A DNA stretch of 64,000 nucleotides, taken from NCBI RefSeq assembly GCF_000002985.6, contig NC_003281.10:3472001-3536000 (forward strand). The letters are read 5' to 3'. Of the stretch, positions 46,546 through 60,613 are shown one piece after another; within the stretch, counting starts at the first letter, position 1; the number at the start of each line of letters is the position of its first letter. Source of the DNA: Caenorhabditis elegans. Its lineage: Eukaryota > Nematoda > Chromadorea > Rhabditida > Rhabditidae. Position numbers and translations under genes: made by a program. Below the pieces are notes generated by a model that made no database searches, was not told where the DNA came from, and saw only the letters and a program-made list of their open reading frames with translations.

Positions 46546-49500
46546 CCACAAAAATGAAGGGTTTATATAGCAGTACGCAAGAAAATATTATTACAAAAAC
46601 ATTTTTCATTGTTTTTTCTATTTTGTTTATAGATAAAAATCTGAAAAAAAATAGTGGAAAAATTTTATCTGATCGAACGAAATATCAATTGTATTGAAAA
46701 ATTTAACTGAAATTCAACTGAATAACACTTCAAAAAACTAAAAAAAATAGCTGAGGAAATGTTGATTTTTTTAAAAATTTTTTAGTAGAAATGGGTAAAT
46801 TTTAAAGTGGAAAAAATCTGTAGAAATATATTTTTTTAAAAATTGGTTCTCAATTTTCAAAACAAAACTATTATTATGACCGAAAAAACTAGATCTAGCA
46901 CTGGTTTTATAGGGAGATTAAACGGGTCATCAGAGGTTTTTTGAAAAAAAAGGTTGTGTTTTATTGGTGGATAAATCATTGAATATTTAAGGAAATTTAT
47001 ATATTTTCAATTTATTTAATAATTGAAGAGGGAAATGGAAAATTTCAGTTAAAAAATGTTTTCAAAAAATTTTAAATTTATTTTTTTCACTTCCTCCAAG
47101 AAGTATATTTTTTTTAGAATTTCACAAAGTTCATTATGAATTAAAAAAAACCAAATTTGAGTTTTTCAATTACATGGCCGCGAAAAAGAAAACTCGGCCG
47201 CCAATTTTTTGCGTTATTTGATGATTTTTAGCCAGACCCTCTAAAAGATTATGCCAAAAAGTTCCAATTTTTCAAAAAATTTTAACAAACAAAAATTGAA
47301 AACAACAATTAACACTTCTCGGAAATTTCTGGAAAATTAAAAATAATTTTGTTAATTTCCTGTAAAAACCAAAAGTTCCCAAAAACTAATCCCACTCAAT
47401 TTTTGAAATTTCACCAAGAATTTTCCAAGAATTTTTTGAACTAATTTTTTAAAAATCGTTTCTACCATTAAAAATTGAAATCTCACTAAAATGTTCCTGC
47501 TAGCTGTAAAAAATATTTTTCAAAAATTGCCTAAATTTTTTTACCTATATATTATTCATTCATAGGTAAAAAAACCCGAAATAATCTTCTTATGAACCGG
47601 TAAAAAGAACAACTAAGTAAAGTGGAATGAAAAATAGTTTCTTAAATAAAAGACAGTCTTTCTCTTCTTATCACATTGTCACGTTGAGAATATTTGGGGT
47701 GTGAGAATGTGTTTATGTATGCTTGATATCAAAATGAGCCACCACTTGACTATACACTTCTATAGAAAAAGGCAAAAAATAAGAAACGATATTTGATACA
47801 CCTTTTGGTTCAAGTACCTCTTGGTGGTGGTACGTGACCGTCGGAAGAAAATTGATGGCCGAGTATTTCACGTTTTTTAGGCCACTCAGAAAATTGTAGC
47901 AAAAGTCTTGGATTTTCGTTTTTTTTTAAATGTTTTTTGTTTGAAAATTTTTAGAATGAACTCGAATTTTTATCTAATTTAATTTATGGTGATGTTAAAA
48001 TTACAGCAAAAAACTTGGAATAGTTTTTGAAAAATCAAAAAAAAAAAATACAAAAATCTGATTTTTTTCTACTGTTTACTGATTTTTAAAAGATTGGGCT
48101 TTAATGATAATAATAGCTGTTCAAATTTCATTCAAATTACATTCAAAATTTTTAGATTTTTTGTCTTTTCCAGATCCTCTCAATTTCCCATAAATTGCAT
48201 AAAATCTTGCACTCACAAACTAGTGTAACAATCAAAATTTCATTCCAATAAGTCATCAAACAGAGTGCCAATAATCAATTCTGTTATCAGAAAAAATGCA
48301 CATGTTGAACTGTCCGATCATCTAGTATTATACTCCGGAATTACAATGTGCATGGCAAAAAAAAAATGGGGAAAAAAGGCCTGGCAACTTCAATAACCTG
48401 ACCATTGGGTTCAAAAATTCCTGGGATTTTATTTCTTGGTACAAAGTATTAAGTTCTTAACTTTATAATTTCAAGACCACACTTCAATCAGAGTCTCAAT
48501 AATCCTTACGCCACTGCCCACAAAAATGTTCGTAGCTTTTCTCTCGCACTCTCCTCACCGTGCACACTATTTCAAAACTGATAAAACGTACAAAATGATA
48601 GGAAAAAGTTGGAGAAAACACGTGGTCAGTACACTCGATTTCATTTATGATGTGCGAATTCCGAAATGAAATGAAATGTGCGGTTACAGATATTTAGAGG
48701 AAAAGCGTGCCGGGCATGTGATTGTAAAGATGGGTTGGGAACACAATAAAAGTATACAATATATGTAAATACAAAAAAAAACATTCTGTTTGGGGACAAA
48801 CATAATGAGGAATAGTTGAAAAAATCTGAAAAACAAATATTTTTTTAAAATTTTTTTTTGCTACTTTTTTGTAACGTTTTTTTGCTCGTTTTGCACCATA
48901 TCCAAGAGCTAAAAAATTGCAACAAGTTTTCTGAAAGAAATTTCAAAAAGTCATTTTGAAGTGATTTGGGAATTTTTAAAGTTTTGAAAATCTACCAATT
49001 TTGCCTTCAAATTGAGGATGTACGTTTTTTTGCTTATTTTCCACCATGACATAAAATCGAATTCTTTGTAACACTTTGTAACAAGCTTTAATTGTATTTT
49101 CATAGAATTTTGTTGTGTATAAAAGATTTTCAAAAATTAAAACCAATTTATTGAAAGAATAAGCTCGAATCGTTGTGATCTGGATCGGAGAAAAATAATC
49201 GTTGTACAAAAGAAAAATGAGCAAATTAAAAATGGAAATTATTGGAAGAAAAAAACTAGAATTTGAGAACACTGGGAGATTGAAAAATCTATTGGAACGT
49301 TTAATTCGGGAGAGAAAAAAGTGACAACCTGAGATGAGAATTATAGCCAATTTTCGATTATTTATTGATTTTATGATTTTATTTCGGAATGTTGTGTGAG
49401 TGGAAGGAGTTGTGGGAGAGTTTTATCCGTATTTTGTTGTGGAAAAAATTGGAAAAATATACTATTTTCATGGAATAGTTGTGCCTACTATCAGGAAATG
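46546..49500. other. AT-rich intergenic spacer between the fold-back element and pitp-1
   Basis: Nearly 3 kb with poly-A/T runs and no supported exon. Two fragments of the GTGGCC/CTCGGCC family occur at 47172-47202 and 47832-47886. 48480-48730 is less AT-rich (TTTCTCTCGCACTCTCCTCA, CGTGCCGGGCATGTGATTG) and may be regulatory, possibly the distal promoter of hmit-1.3. Confidence 0.5.
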
Positions 49501-52500
49501 CTACCGACGATCTTTTTCATTTTCGAATTTTCCGCCACGTGGTGTGAAGGATGGTGTTCGTTGGACGTTTCTGAAATTAATATATTAAAAAAAAAACTCG
49601 AATGTGTACTCCTCTATTTTTCCGTACAATTAGAAGTTTTTCTCCGTTTTTTTACGTTTATCAAAAGTTAGTCGAAAGTTTGAAATTGTTTAAATTTTTT
49701 CCCGCTATTTTTCAGCAACACTTTTTTTTTATCTATCATGTTTTAGGTGTTCCAAAAATTGGAAAATATAAATTTTTTAAAGCATTTTCAACTGTAAACT
49801 TTTAAAATACCTTTTAAAATTTTAATTTACATTAGAAAATGTTAAATTTTTCCCAACAAACCTGTGCAACTGAAGGGTGAGCCCATCGTCTTCGATTCGT
49901 TTTCCTAGTGTACATTGTCCAGAATTCAGCGCTGCGAGGTGTGATGAGTAGCTTTCTGAAACATTTTTATATTCCTTTTTTTTAACCGTCAAAAAACCCT
50001 TCTTTCCTACCTATTTGTACGCAATTCCTCCTCCTTGATCCAGCCACAGAGATCACATGTTCTGGATCAACACCAGCTGACGTGTAGACATTCACATCTT
50101 TTCCACTACCATAAGCCACGTGGATATGCACACCCATATCGACAATATGACGAAGGTGGAGGGATTTTTGTTTCAGGGGTTCTGTTGAGAAGGAGTTGTT
50201 GAAGAATAGAAGAGCGTGGGGGAAATTGTGCTGGGCTAGCCATGCTGAGACAACTCGTTGCTGCATATCGGGCCGAGCAGTCAGGTAAATGATCAGGTAG
50301 CCCTGCTCCTGCCAATATCTCACCACATCCACAGCACCTGGACGGACTCTGGGGTCTTTTCCGGTTACCGAGACTGAAGCGGTTAGTGAACCGTCAACAG
50401 AGAAAACTGCACATTTTGTACCATGTGGAACTATCGCGACAAAAGCGTCAAGGTATGATCGATCCCCGTGAACCACGATTTTGACGGAATGAATACCGCA
50501 TGGAAGCGTCTTCGCAAGTTGTAAGGTTAGCCTCCCATGCGAGTCTGTGTCGAATACTCCGTGTAGATACCAATCGCCACGTTGGGGGTACACAAATACT
50601 GATACAGGCTCACGGGAAAGAGCAACCAAATCCATTGGACCATAGCAGAATTTTGCAATGACAGTGAGGTCCATTCCGGCTGTGACGAGAATGTCGTTGG
50701 CTCGATGGTTGGCCGAGAGATTGGCGATCTGGAAGACGAGATAATTGCAGAACAAGGCGTGCCGTTGTTACAGTACCCTGGGCGGGGCGCGAGAAGAGCC
50801 AACTTGTGTCGATTTACGGTGAGTAATAAAGATGAACGCTCCGTAAATCGACACAAGTCCTCTATTCTCGTGGCCTACCCCCTGGGCTAAACTTAAAAAA
50901 AAAAGTCCGAGATGTCTATATCTCTTCAATAAGGTAGAAGCTAAAGCTCTATAGAGGATCTAATGTTTTTCACTGAAACTGAACTAATAGCTTTTTAGAA
51001 TTTAGTAGACATTTAAGTTTGCATCCTATCTAGCTTTTCCACTTCAACTCACCTTGAACCTTGTCCGTTTCCGCTTCCAATGCATCGTCGGAAGATCAAT
51101 GTTCAAAGGAATATTGTTCATACTTGATGACAACGTTGTCAATACAGAATTCTCTTCCCCACGAACAAATTGCCGAAGTAAGAAGGATGCGACGTCACAA
51201 GATTCCCAATAAGAAGCGTGTAAAATGTTCGGAAGAGCTGATGACGGAAGAGCAACCATTGAGTTGGGGCAGTAGAGAAGGTTGTCGATACGTTTGCTTC
51301 CCCACATCTGGGTTGCGTCAATGGTTGACTCAAACTTTTGGGATTTTCCGTCTCCCAATGGATACCTTTGGTACCTGCAACGGAGCAATCAATAAATCAT
51401 GAATCAATTCACGGGAGAACTCACTTTGGAACATTATACGGCGGGACACATGACAGCTGACCATCTAGAACAGGCTCTATCCTAGCTCCACAAGGATCCA
51501 ACGGATAGTATAGATTGAAGAGTTGACAAGAATCCAGACCATCAATTTCTAAAACGTTAACTAAATGTTTTAAAGCGCTATCTTTGATCCATTACCAGAT
51601 CCATCAAGTTTTCTTTGCATCAGTGTCAATCCCAACGGACATCCGAGCAGGAAAACAGTGCTTGGCTGAAAGCTGAGTCTCGATGCTCCAAACTGAAACA
51701 CTAGGGCATTCGAGACAGTTTGACAGTTAGGGTAACGAAGGGAAATCAAAATACCGGGAAATCAGAAAATCAAATAATCTTGCAGGGCTAGCAAAACCGG
51801 GAACAACTAAAATCAGTTCACTCACACTGACAGAATCAACTGACACCAACGAGATCTTCTTACGCACGTACGACGCCGATGGAGGTGCTGAATAGTTGCG
51901 AGCAGATCGACGGGAAGCATGTCCATTCTGTAGGGATGAATGATCACGGACCGATTGATTATGTTGTTGAGGACACGACGATATTGACGATGTGTCGGTT
52001 ATTGTGATATCTGTCATTGATTGGTGAGGTGATTGCTGAAAAAAAACGCTTTGCTCTTAAATATGTTCTCTTACTATTAGTCAGTTGAGAACTAGATCTC
52101 AGTAGCAAAAATTGGCTTTTTCGGGAACACTTATTGAATTCAGCTCACATGCTAATATACAGTGTCGGCCAATTCGGTTTGGCGACGATTTGCTTGATAT
52201 GTTCAAACACATACAACTCAGATACTTTGATAGTTAGAAAAATATTTTCAACCAACAAAATGTTGCCGATTACATTTTCTACACTTTTGACTATGTCAAA
52301 ATTACCTAACTCTGTTCCGAAAAAAGCTACAGCAGCTGACATCAGGCGGGTCTGTTCCTAAATGACTCACAACTTTAAAACTTTGGATTTTCGTGAAACT
52401 TTGCGATTTGTTTTTTCTGTCACAAATTGACCAGGGGAAAATATTTAAAACCACCAAATGATTGTAATATTCCTGATATTTAGTGAAAATACAGTCCTGC

Positions 52501-55500
52501 AGAATGTCAGCTGCTGTAACTCAAGCAAAAAGCCAAAAGCGAATAGAATATTGGCTGGAACGTTATCTATCTATTTTGTCCAAATGAATTTGAGATCATA
52601 CAATAACATCATTTTGCAGGGCTATTATTAATGTTGCTCTAATATTATTGAACTACTGCAGGAACATTCTATATTATATTCTTGCTACTCACATCTTCTT
52701 TAATAATCCTAGACGACAAATTCGATGACAACCTCTTCAAAAGTGTCATCGAATCACACTTCCTTGTCATAGCTTCATATAGAAATATTCCCCCAACACA
52801 GTCTCCAACAACAAATACTTCTCCATTGAACAGTGGTTGAGATGCAATAAATTCATTGTATGTCTCATTTGCTCTTCGTATCGTTCCTTCCACGGCTTCA
52901 TTGTACAAATGGCTAGCTGACGGGAGCATAAGTGACAGTGATGGGTGTAACAGTCCGAAGCTTGGAGAAATGTTGGAAAGTTTACTAACTACTTGAGTCA
53001 TTTCATGTCCACAAGACACATTTACAATGTGCAGACGATTACGGAGCTGTGGGTAATGACGTTGTACACATGTTTCGATAGTTGAACTGAAATTGTATTT
53101 AACTTAAAAAACACCCGAGTGAGATAAAAACCTAAAGGTATTCGTGTCAGTTGTTTTTGAATCCGCTGGGTTGTCCGGGCTGAAATCTCCATGAAAAACC
53201 ATGATAAGAAGAGCAACTTCTGTTGATCCATTGTGCGGGGTTAATGGAGGAGAATCTAAAATTTTATCAGTTTTTACAAACTTTTCAGAATTTTGGTACT
53301 CACTGTCATCTTGAATCTCAAGTTCCAGTTCACTACTCCATCTTATGATAGATGGTTTTTGAGTTGGGATTGGCGATGTATCGGTACAATCAAAATAAAG
53401 ATCATCCGATACAGCATCCCCTGCATCCATATCATCATCCGTGTCATTCTCATCCTGATGTCCGTCCTCGTTCTCTTTCACCGACATCACTTTACTCAAA
53501 TGTAATGCGGCTTCCGCTTCCAGTTTCCGGATGTCATTCATCGTGAGCCCAGTCTACAAGGATGATTCATAGGTTTGGAGCATGAAAATATGATTATTAT
53601 TTTGTTGATTTTGTGAATGAGTCTATCTACTTTCAAGATGACCTACGCCCACCACGTAGGCGGGCAGGCAAGTTTAAAGCCGGTTTTTTAAAATAGTAGG
53701 CCGGGAGTTTTAGTAGGGAGATTTTTCTTTTGAAAATTTTTGCTGGCTATGCGGACATAAAAAAACCTGCTGTGTAGAATTTTCGTATGAATAATAGACA
53801 AAAAAACATTTTTTAAAATTATGGGGAAATTTTATTACCTCAAAAATACCGGAAAAAATCAAGATTTCCAAGTGGTATCTTTCAAAAAACAATTTCATGA
53901 CGAGCCAAAATTTCAAAATAAAAGTCCTAATTTAAGCTAAAATTAGGCTTTTTCTATTTTTCAACAGCCATGAAAAATTTTCCAGGAATTTATTTCATTT
54001 TGAAATTTGGAATTTTTGGGCTACTTTGAGTGTAATACGGAAAACACTTATCAGGTTCTCCTCCAAAAAAAACCGAAAAAAAATGTTTCGATGCGCCATG
54101 TCCATTTCTCTCACTTACCCATTCATCCTGCCACGCCCACGCCTGTCGATGTGCTCTCATCATGGTATTCCTCAGTGCCAAATCATGAATCCATCTCTCG
54201 GCTCTCGTCTGCATACCCCAGTATCGAAACTCGACTTTACATAATTTATACGCACACATAATGGGTAGACCTTTCTTCAAATGTTCTGCAACCCAATCGT
54301 CATTTAATGGTCCTCGATTTGTTGTCTCGGAACGATAGAGCTTTGGATCTTCTTCTGCACAATAATCATGTGATGAAATGGGATCTTTCACAAAATCCAT
54401 ATAATCAATTATTCGAGTAGATTTGTCCTTTTCGTTCAAATTGAACACATTCTCCTGTTGACCATGATCATCGAAATAGAGTGTCTCAACTTCCAGACTG
54501 AACCTATCCATCATTGGGGTTGAATACCGTGTCTTTGTCACTGGATATGCATTCCATGATTCTTCATGTGCTTCTAATGCGTTTGTTGGGAGCACTGTTC
54601 GGATCCAGGCTGGAAAAAATGAAATATTGAGTTTTGGAGGAAGATTTTTTAGGAGTTGTGTTTTTGTGAAATTCTTGGAACTTTTTTGGCACAAAATTAC
54701 AGAAAAAATCCAACAAAAAACTATTTTTTTACAATTTTGCAAAAAAATAGGAAGGACCAAATAGTTTTAAATTCCCGCGGAAATGAATTAAAAAAAAATT
54801 TTCTGGTTAAATTCATCGGCAAAATTTTATGTTATAAGATTAGTACATTTTAAGATTCTAACAGATTTTTCGGTATAGAAAACTTGAAAACCAGAACTAT
54901 CGCCGAGCTCTAATACTTTTTTTTGCTGAAAAATTCCTGAAAATTTGGCATACCAAGTTTCATATTTTATAACAGAGAAAAACAATTATTATAGGAAAAT
55001 TAATAAATAAAAAAAAACTAAGAAATCTTACTTACTACCTATTAGTAAATTCAAAAAATAAAAATAAAACTTAGAACAATTCAATAAATTTTTTAAAACT
55101 TTTTTCTCACATTTAAATTTTTTTTCAAAACTGTCTAAAACCTATTATACAAATACTTCTTTTTGGAATTTATTTATTTTATTTATTTGAATACGATTTA
55201 ATTATCGTGAAGAGAATGTAATGCACAAAAAAATAAAATACAAATACACAAAAAAGAGAAAATACAAGTAAGAAATACAAATAATAGGAATTAAATTTTT
55301 TTTTGGAATTTGGAATATTTGGTCTAGGTTACCATAAAGATTATGAAAATTTGTCAAAAACATTTTCCAATTATTTTTAAAAACATTATCTAAAAATAAT
55401 TTTTTTCGAATGGAATTGAATTTTGAACGCGCTTTGATCGGCAGTAAATTATAAAAAATCAATTTTAAAAAATTAATATTTTCTTTTTTAATAGAAAAAA

Positions 55501-57727
55501 AATCAAAAGACCGGCAATTTCTGACCCCTTCCTCTCATTTTCACCCCGTAATTTGATATGAGCAGCGGCGTGAGATTCCAATTTCTCTTAAAAAGAAAAG
55601 AGTAGTAAATTGTGAATAATTCAGAGCAAAAAAAATCTCATATTCTCTCATCAAAAAAGAAAAAAAACACTTCCTTCCCCACTATTTTGCAATTCAAATA
55701 ATGTGAACAAACCGGGAATTCTACTTCCAATATGATAGATCTTAAATGTATACTGTCCACTGCCACCGGGTCCATCTGTATACGGCTTGTTGCTAATGAT
55801 CTCTACTCCTGAATCTTGACCGTGAGAATCCAGACGACTTTTTTTCTGCAAAAAATATGCATAGATGAAATTTCTGACAATAATATGTAGAAAACTGTGA
55901 AAACAGAGCGTTTTGAACTCGTTTAATGCAATTAATAGGCTTTTTTTCAAGCTTTAATACCTCGAGACTTGATTACAAAAAATTGAACTTTTACGCAAAA
56001 AAATGTTTCCAGAAACTTTAATTTTCCTACATATAAAAATTTTTAAAAAATAATTTATCAACTAACTCTTCCTAATTCAAAAATATTTTGTTTTCCCCAA
56101 AATTATGTTTCCTCATCGATGCACCATGTAATTTCACACATGGCTTCTCCCATTTCTTGCTCCTTCAAGACTTTTTAAAAGCTTTTTCCTTTTTTCTTTT
56201 TCTCTCATTTTAGGGCCACTTTGTCGTCAACAATTTGTTGCCATTTCAAGCGTCACATCAATTAGGAGGTCAACTACTGGCTTTAGTAACTCCCAGTGAA
56301 GCTTCATGTGAAAGACAAAATGTCAACTTTCCGATTGAACAAACATTTTGCGTTTTTTTTTGGGTGGAAACTAGAGGTCTCAATGACAAGGTCACAGAGC
56401 ACAATTGAGCACACAATTGGTTTAGAGTTCAGACTCGAAAAAGATCAGTTTGGGAAAGTTGAACATTTGTAATGTTTTGAGTTTTGATTTTTGGAATTTT
56501 GCGAAAAAAGGAACTAAAAATATATATTTTTTGGTCAAAATTTGACAAAAAAAAGGTTTTTCTAAATTAAAACTTAAATGATATATAAATATTTTTCTGA
56601 ATTTCCAAATTTTCACAGTAATACAAATTACCCAGTTTGAGATGACTAAGGGTACTCAAGCTTTCGGAAAGAAGCACGTTAAGTCTCACACGCTTTGCAA
56701 GCGTTGCGGAAAGTCATCGTTCCATATCCAGAAGAAGCGTTGCGCTTCCTGCGGATATCAAGATGCCAAGAAGAGAACCTACAACTGGGGAGCCAAGTCC
56801 ATCCGCAGACGCACCACCGGAACCGGCCGCACCCGTCATCTGAGAGACGTCAACGCTCGCTTCAGAAACGGATTCCGCGGAACAACTCCAAAGCCACGCG
56901 CTCAACCAACCAACTAATTTTTTGCTGTTAATTGTTGACAATAAACTGTCTACGTTCCAAAAAAAAAATTAACAAATAAATCAGAAAAATTTCAAAATTT
57001 GGCCAAATTTTAATTTTTAATTTTTTTGCGATAGAAAGCATTTTTGAGTTTTCAGAAGTTGCCGAAAATATTCATTTTTTTCAAAATTTTTAGAACATTT
57101 TCCAAAAAATTCAAAAGCAGGTCTAAAAATGATTTTTTCGTTTTTTTCAGAATTTCTAGTTTTCGACAAAAATATGTTGAGAAAAAAATGTTGAAAAAGG
57201 GGCCAACTTTCAGGTTTTTCAAAAATATATATGTCAAAGTCTTTAAAAAATCGGGTAATTTTTGAAATTTTGTGAAAATACAAATTTTAAACAATTCCAA
57301 AAGAAATCACAAATTTGACAATTTTCAGAAGTTGAAGGAAATATTAATTTTTTCAAAACATTTATTTTAAATATAAAATTGTTTTAATATACTTTCAGAA
57401 CTTTTAAAATTTGGGAAATATGTCACATTTCCAAGAAAAAATATTCAGATTTTTCCAAATTAAAACAAATCAATTTTTAAAAAATTCAAAAAAAAATGTC
57501 TGAAATTTGTTTTTTTTTAATTTTTAACTTAAATTTTCAAAAAAAATTTAAAATAAATTCAGAGTTGTTCGGATTTTTCTGAGTTTGGCGGAAATATAAA
57601 TCGAAAAAAATGTCATAAAAAATATTTTTCACTGAAAATTTACTCTTACCTGTATCATATACAACTGAGCGATGCGGTACTCCTGTACCGTCATCGGTAA
57701 CAGGATACGGTATTCTTTGATCAGCAT
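49501..57727 (-). CDS. pitp-1: Class IIA phosphatidylinositol transfer protein (RdgB/PITPNM type)
   Basis: Thirteen minus-strand exons: 57727-57650, 55845-55713, 54609-54119, 53553-53304, 53255-53132, 53086-52693, 52035-51826, 51692-51596, 51548-51425, 51374-51053, 50728-50011, 49955-49862 and 49570-49501, giving 1034 residues. An N-terminal PITP domain spans 1 to about 245 ([40 protein letters not shown]). An FFAT-like motif, LYFDCTD at 286-292 after an acidic run, should bind VAP on the ER. A Ser-rich linker, a DDHD region ([14 protein letters not shown]) and a C-terminal LNS2 domain ([45 protein letters not shown]) follow. It moves phosphatidylinositol and phosphatidic acid between ER and plasma membrane at contact sites and supports sensory signalling in worms. 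GDCVGG at 453-458 has Cys where lipases have Ser. rpl-37 is nested in intron 1. Confidence 0.93.
50776..50887. repeat. 112-base hairpin in pitp-1 intron 10
   Basis: ACTTGTGTCGATTTACGG (50802-50819) and CCGTAAATCGACACAAGT (50841-50858) are perfect complements around a 21-base loop. Outer arms CCTGGGCGGGGCGCGAGAAG and CTCGTGGCCTACCCCCTGGG pair imperfectly. Probably a small MITE. Confidence 0.75.
56642..56917 (+). CDS. rpl-37: Cytosolic large-subunit ribosomal protein eL37
   Basis: A single uninterrupted coding exon of 91 residues, beginning [20 protein letters not shown]. The zinc ribbon C-x2-C-x14-C-x2-C is complete ([21 protein letters not shown]) and is followed by [12 protein letters not shown] and a basic tail; this is diagnostic of eL37. 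Codon use is strongly biased and GC-rich against an AT-rich background. It lies on the + strand inside intron 1 of pitp-1 (55846-57649), which is on the minus strand. TTTTCACAG ends near 56618 and may be a trans-splice acceptor. AATAAA at 56940-56945 is its likely poly(A) signal, just 23 bases after the stop. Confidence 0.96.
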   Translation: MTKGTQAFGKKHVKSHTLCKRCGKSSFHIQKKRCASCGYQDAKKRTYNWGAKSIRRRTTGTGRTRHLRDVNARFRNGFRGTTPKPRAQPTN

Positions 57728-57756
57728 CCTCTTCTTTTTCGACTCGACAACCCAGG

Positions 57757-57792
57757 TCAGCACACTATTCGGCGTCGGCACATTTTTTAGAG
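57757..57792 (-). promoter_or_regulatory. pitp-1 leader with short upstream reading frame
   Basis: TGCTTTCAG ends at 57793 on the minus strand, a likely trans-splice or leader acceptor. Nine bases on, an ATG at 57783 opens an 8-codon frame ending in TGA at 57757-57759. It is out of frame with the main ATG at 57727, so it could reduce translation of pitp-1. Confidence 0.5.
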
Positions 57793-60613
57793 CTGAAAGC
57801 AGGAAAAAAAGAATTTCAGCGTGGTGACGTTGTTTAATGATGACAGGGCGAGAGAAAAGGAGAGATAGACAACGGAAAATGGGGCGGTGCCACGGGCCAA
57901 AAGTGCATGAAACCTGGGAGAAGAGAAATTGAAAGGGGAAACGTTTTAGCTGTCAGAACAGAAAAAAATGGAAAAATTTGCACTCTTTTAGGAAACAATA
58001 AAATAATGAAACTCAATGATTAAAAGTGAAAGTGATAATGACATTGAATAGGGGGGAGAAGTTGAGACAATGTTTATTTGGTTGAAAGAGAAAAATTGCA
58101 GAAAAATGATAAGAAGACTAGTTTTTAAAAGTGATTGGACAATGGGAAAATGATTAAAAATCATTCCTGTGGTGCAAAAATGTCCAAATGTCATTATGAA
58201 AATGTTGCAAAATTTTTGGAAAAGTTTTTGAATTTTGAGTCAAAATTTTTGGAAGTCGTTTATCAAAAAAACATTTTTTATTTTTTGTTTTTCTGTTTTA
58301 ATTATATTTTAATTGTTTACAATCAGACATTGTAGGGTTTGAAAACATCTTTTAAAAAATTATGGTGTTTCTAATTTTTTTATAAATTTTTAAAATGTTA
58401 AAAAAAAGGGTCGAATTATTTTTGAATTCCCGCGCAAATGAATGACCAAGTTTTGACATTTTCGGAAAACTTGATAACCCTAAAAAAATTTGCTGAAACT
58501 TTTAAAATGGCCTGATTTATCAAATATTTACTTTAAAAATTATTTTTAAATGTTTCCTTGCGTCTGAAAAATCTAAAAATTTCTCAAAAAACGAAAAATA
58601 AATTGGCGCAAAAATATAAAATCTTGCTCAAAATTCCAACAAAAAAGGCAGCCCAGGCAGAAAAATTGTTATACATGGTGCATTGATTTTATTAAATTGA
58701 AAAAATTGTTCTTCCTATGATACTATTCGTAAAAACTTGGTATTTTTTTATTATTAAAATCTATATTTTTTCTATTTTTTGTTTTTCAAAAAAGTTTTTC
58801 ACGAAATAGATCTGTCAGTTTTCAGAAAATGCCCGTCACAATAGAAAAAAAAAGTGGAGTGCCTTTAATTTTCTCTAGAAATTCCTTTTTTTAAGAATAC
58901 AATTTACATGTTGCCTTACAATAACAAGAAAAAAAAGTGGAGATCAAAAATACAGCAAATTGGCAAAAGAAAAACATTTTCAAATGGTGTTTGATCGCGA
59001 AAATTACAGATTTTAGAGATTATGAATCACGAAAAAAATTTGTAGCAATCTCTGAAAGTGAGATTACAAAAAATACAATGTTCGCATGCAAATTCAGGTT
59101 GTTTGAAACTCAAAAACTTTCCGTAAAAAAATATGTTTAACTTTGTCAGTTCATATTCTGTTAGTTCTGCAGGTATTGAAAAATATTCCACTACATAAAA
59201 GTAGATAAAGATATGATAAATAATTTGTTAGTTGACAATTTTTTGATTCAATTATTTCTAACCGATATATAAAGGTTTTATTTGAAATATTGCTAAAGGT
59301 AACTAGTTCTATTCAAACCCTGATACTAGTTTTCTAGAATTCTTTTCAAGGTCCCAAAATCTATAGATTTTCAAAAATAGGGCCTTTCACTCGCCACAAA
59401 AGTTTTTCTAAAAACCGACAGACTAAAAAACCAAAAATTCCAAAAACATTTCAAAACCTTGTTACTATAATTACAGGTTTCCTCATGCTTGTAAAATGGG
59501 CAGTTTCTCAAAAAAGTACAAACGGAAGTAGAATGACGTTTTGCTAAAAAAAAATAGTGCACGAAAATTATAATTGAAACTTGATAGGAGTGTAGGTGGT
59601 GGGTGGTGGATTTGTTAAAATATTCATTTATTTAGATTCAGTGTTTTTTATGTTTTTTATGGATAACTATAATATACTCGACTTTTCAAGCATGGCCTAG
59701 AAAATGCAGAAACTCGGCCATCGATTAATCTCTAAAATCTCTAAAAGTGGCCGAGTTTCCTATTTCCACGGCCACCGAATTTTGCGGAAAATAAAAATAA
59801 TTTTTTTTTTCAGATTTCAAAAATGAAGGATCATAACGTCTTATCTAGGACAGCGCTTCTAAACTAGAAAATTTTGAGCTTCATCTCAAGACCTCCTCGT
59901 AATTGCTCAGCAAGCGGATTATGTTCTACGTAGTCTAAGCTTGTAAACTAACAAACCGAACTTGTTGGCTCAAAATGAAATCGGAGCTCTTAAATGTTAA
60001 GGTGGTCTCAGATTTCGTAGCAATGAGCAATTCAATAGAAATCTGAAAATGTCTGAAACAGCTTAAAAGCTCAAAAACTCTGAACGTGGCGATGTGTGTG
60101 TGTGTGTGTGTCAGTCAGTCAGGGAGGGAGGAGACTTCTTCTCGCTTATTCGTCTGTGTCTCTGTCTTCCGCGCATCTCCCATTCAGTCGATATGACCCA
60201 ACGGCAGTAAAGGAGGGATGGCGCGTATGTATGTCTGCGTACTCTACACGTCATGTACTCTCTCGTTTCTCCCTCCTCTATCTCTTCTCACTCAGCCGTG
60301 TCAAGACCTCATTAGCTATTAGGGATTTTGTGGGAGGAGGAGGCGCTGGAGCAAGAAGAAACCAAAGATATTCTGTAATTTTTTGCTTTTTTTTGGGTTT
60401 CTTTGTAGAACAGGGATCGTCTACAAGTGTACTTCTTTTAGCGCAAACTTTGTTCTGAAGATCAAGTTTTGGGAACCGCTGAAGTTCAAATTGCTCTCTT
60501 TAGAAAGTTGGCGCCCTACTGAAAAATATTGTCAATTTCTTCTCAATCATTTTGGCTAGATGGTAGGGAATCAGAGTTGTACATAAAGCAGGGGTGGACT
60601 GCAAACAATTTTT

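Noticed and set aside
55202..55462. Minus-strand 86-codon AT-rich frame with [19 protein letters not shown], faintly like a retroelement remnant
   Set aside because: Composition follows the AT bias (mostly Asn, Lys, Ile, Phe); no reverse transcriptase or integrase motif is visible and it lies in a pitp-1 intron.
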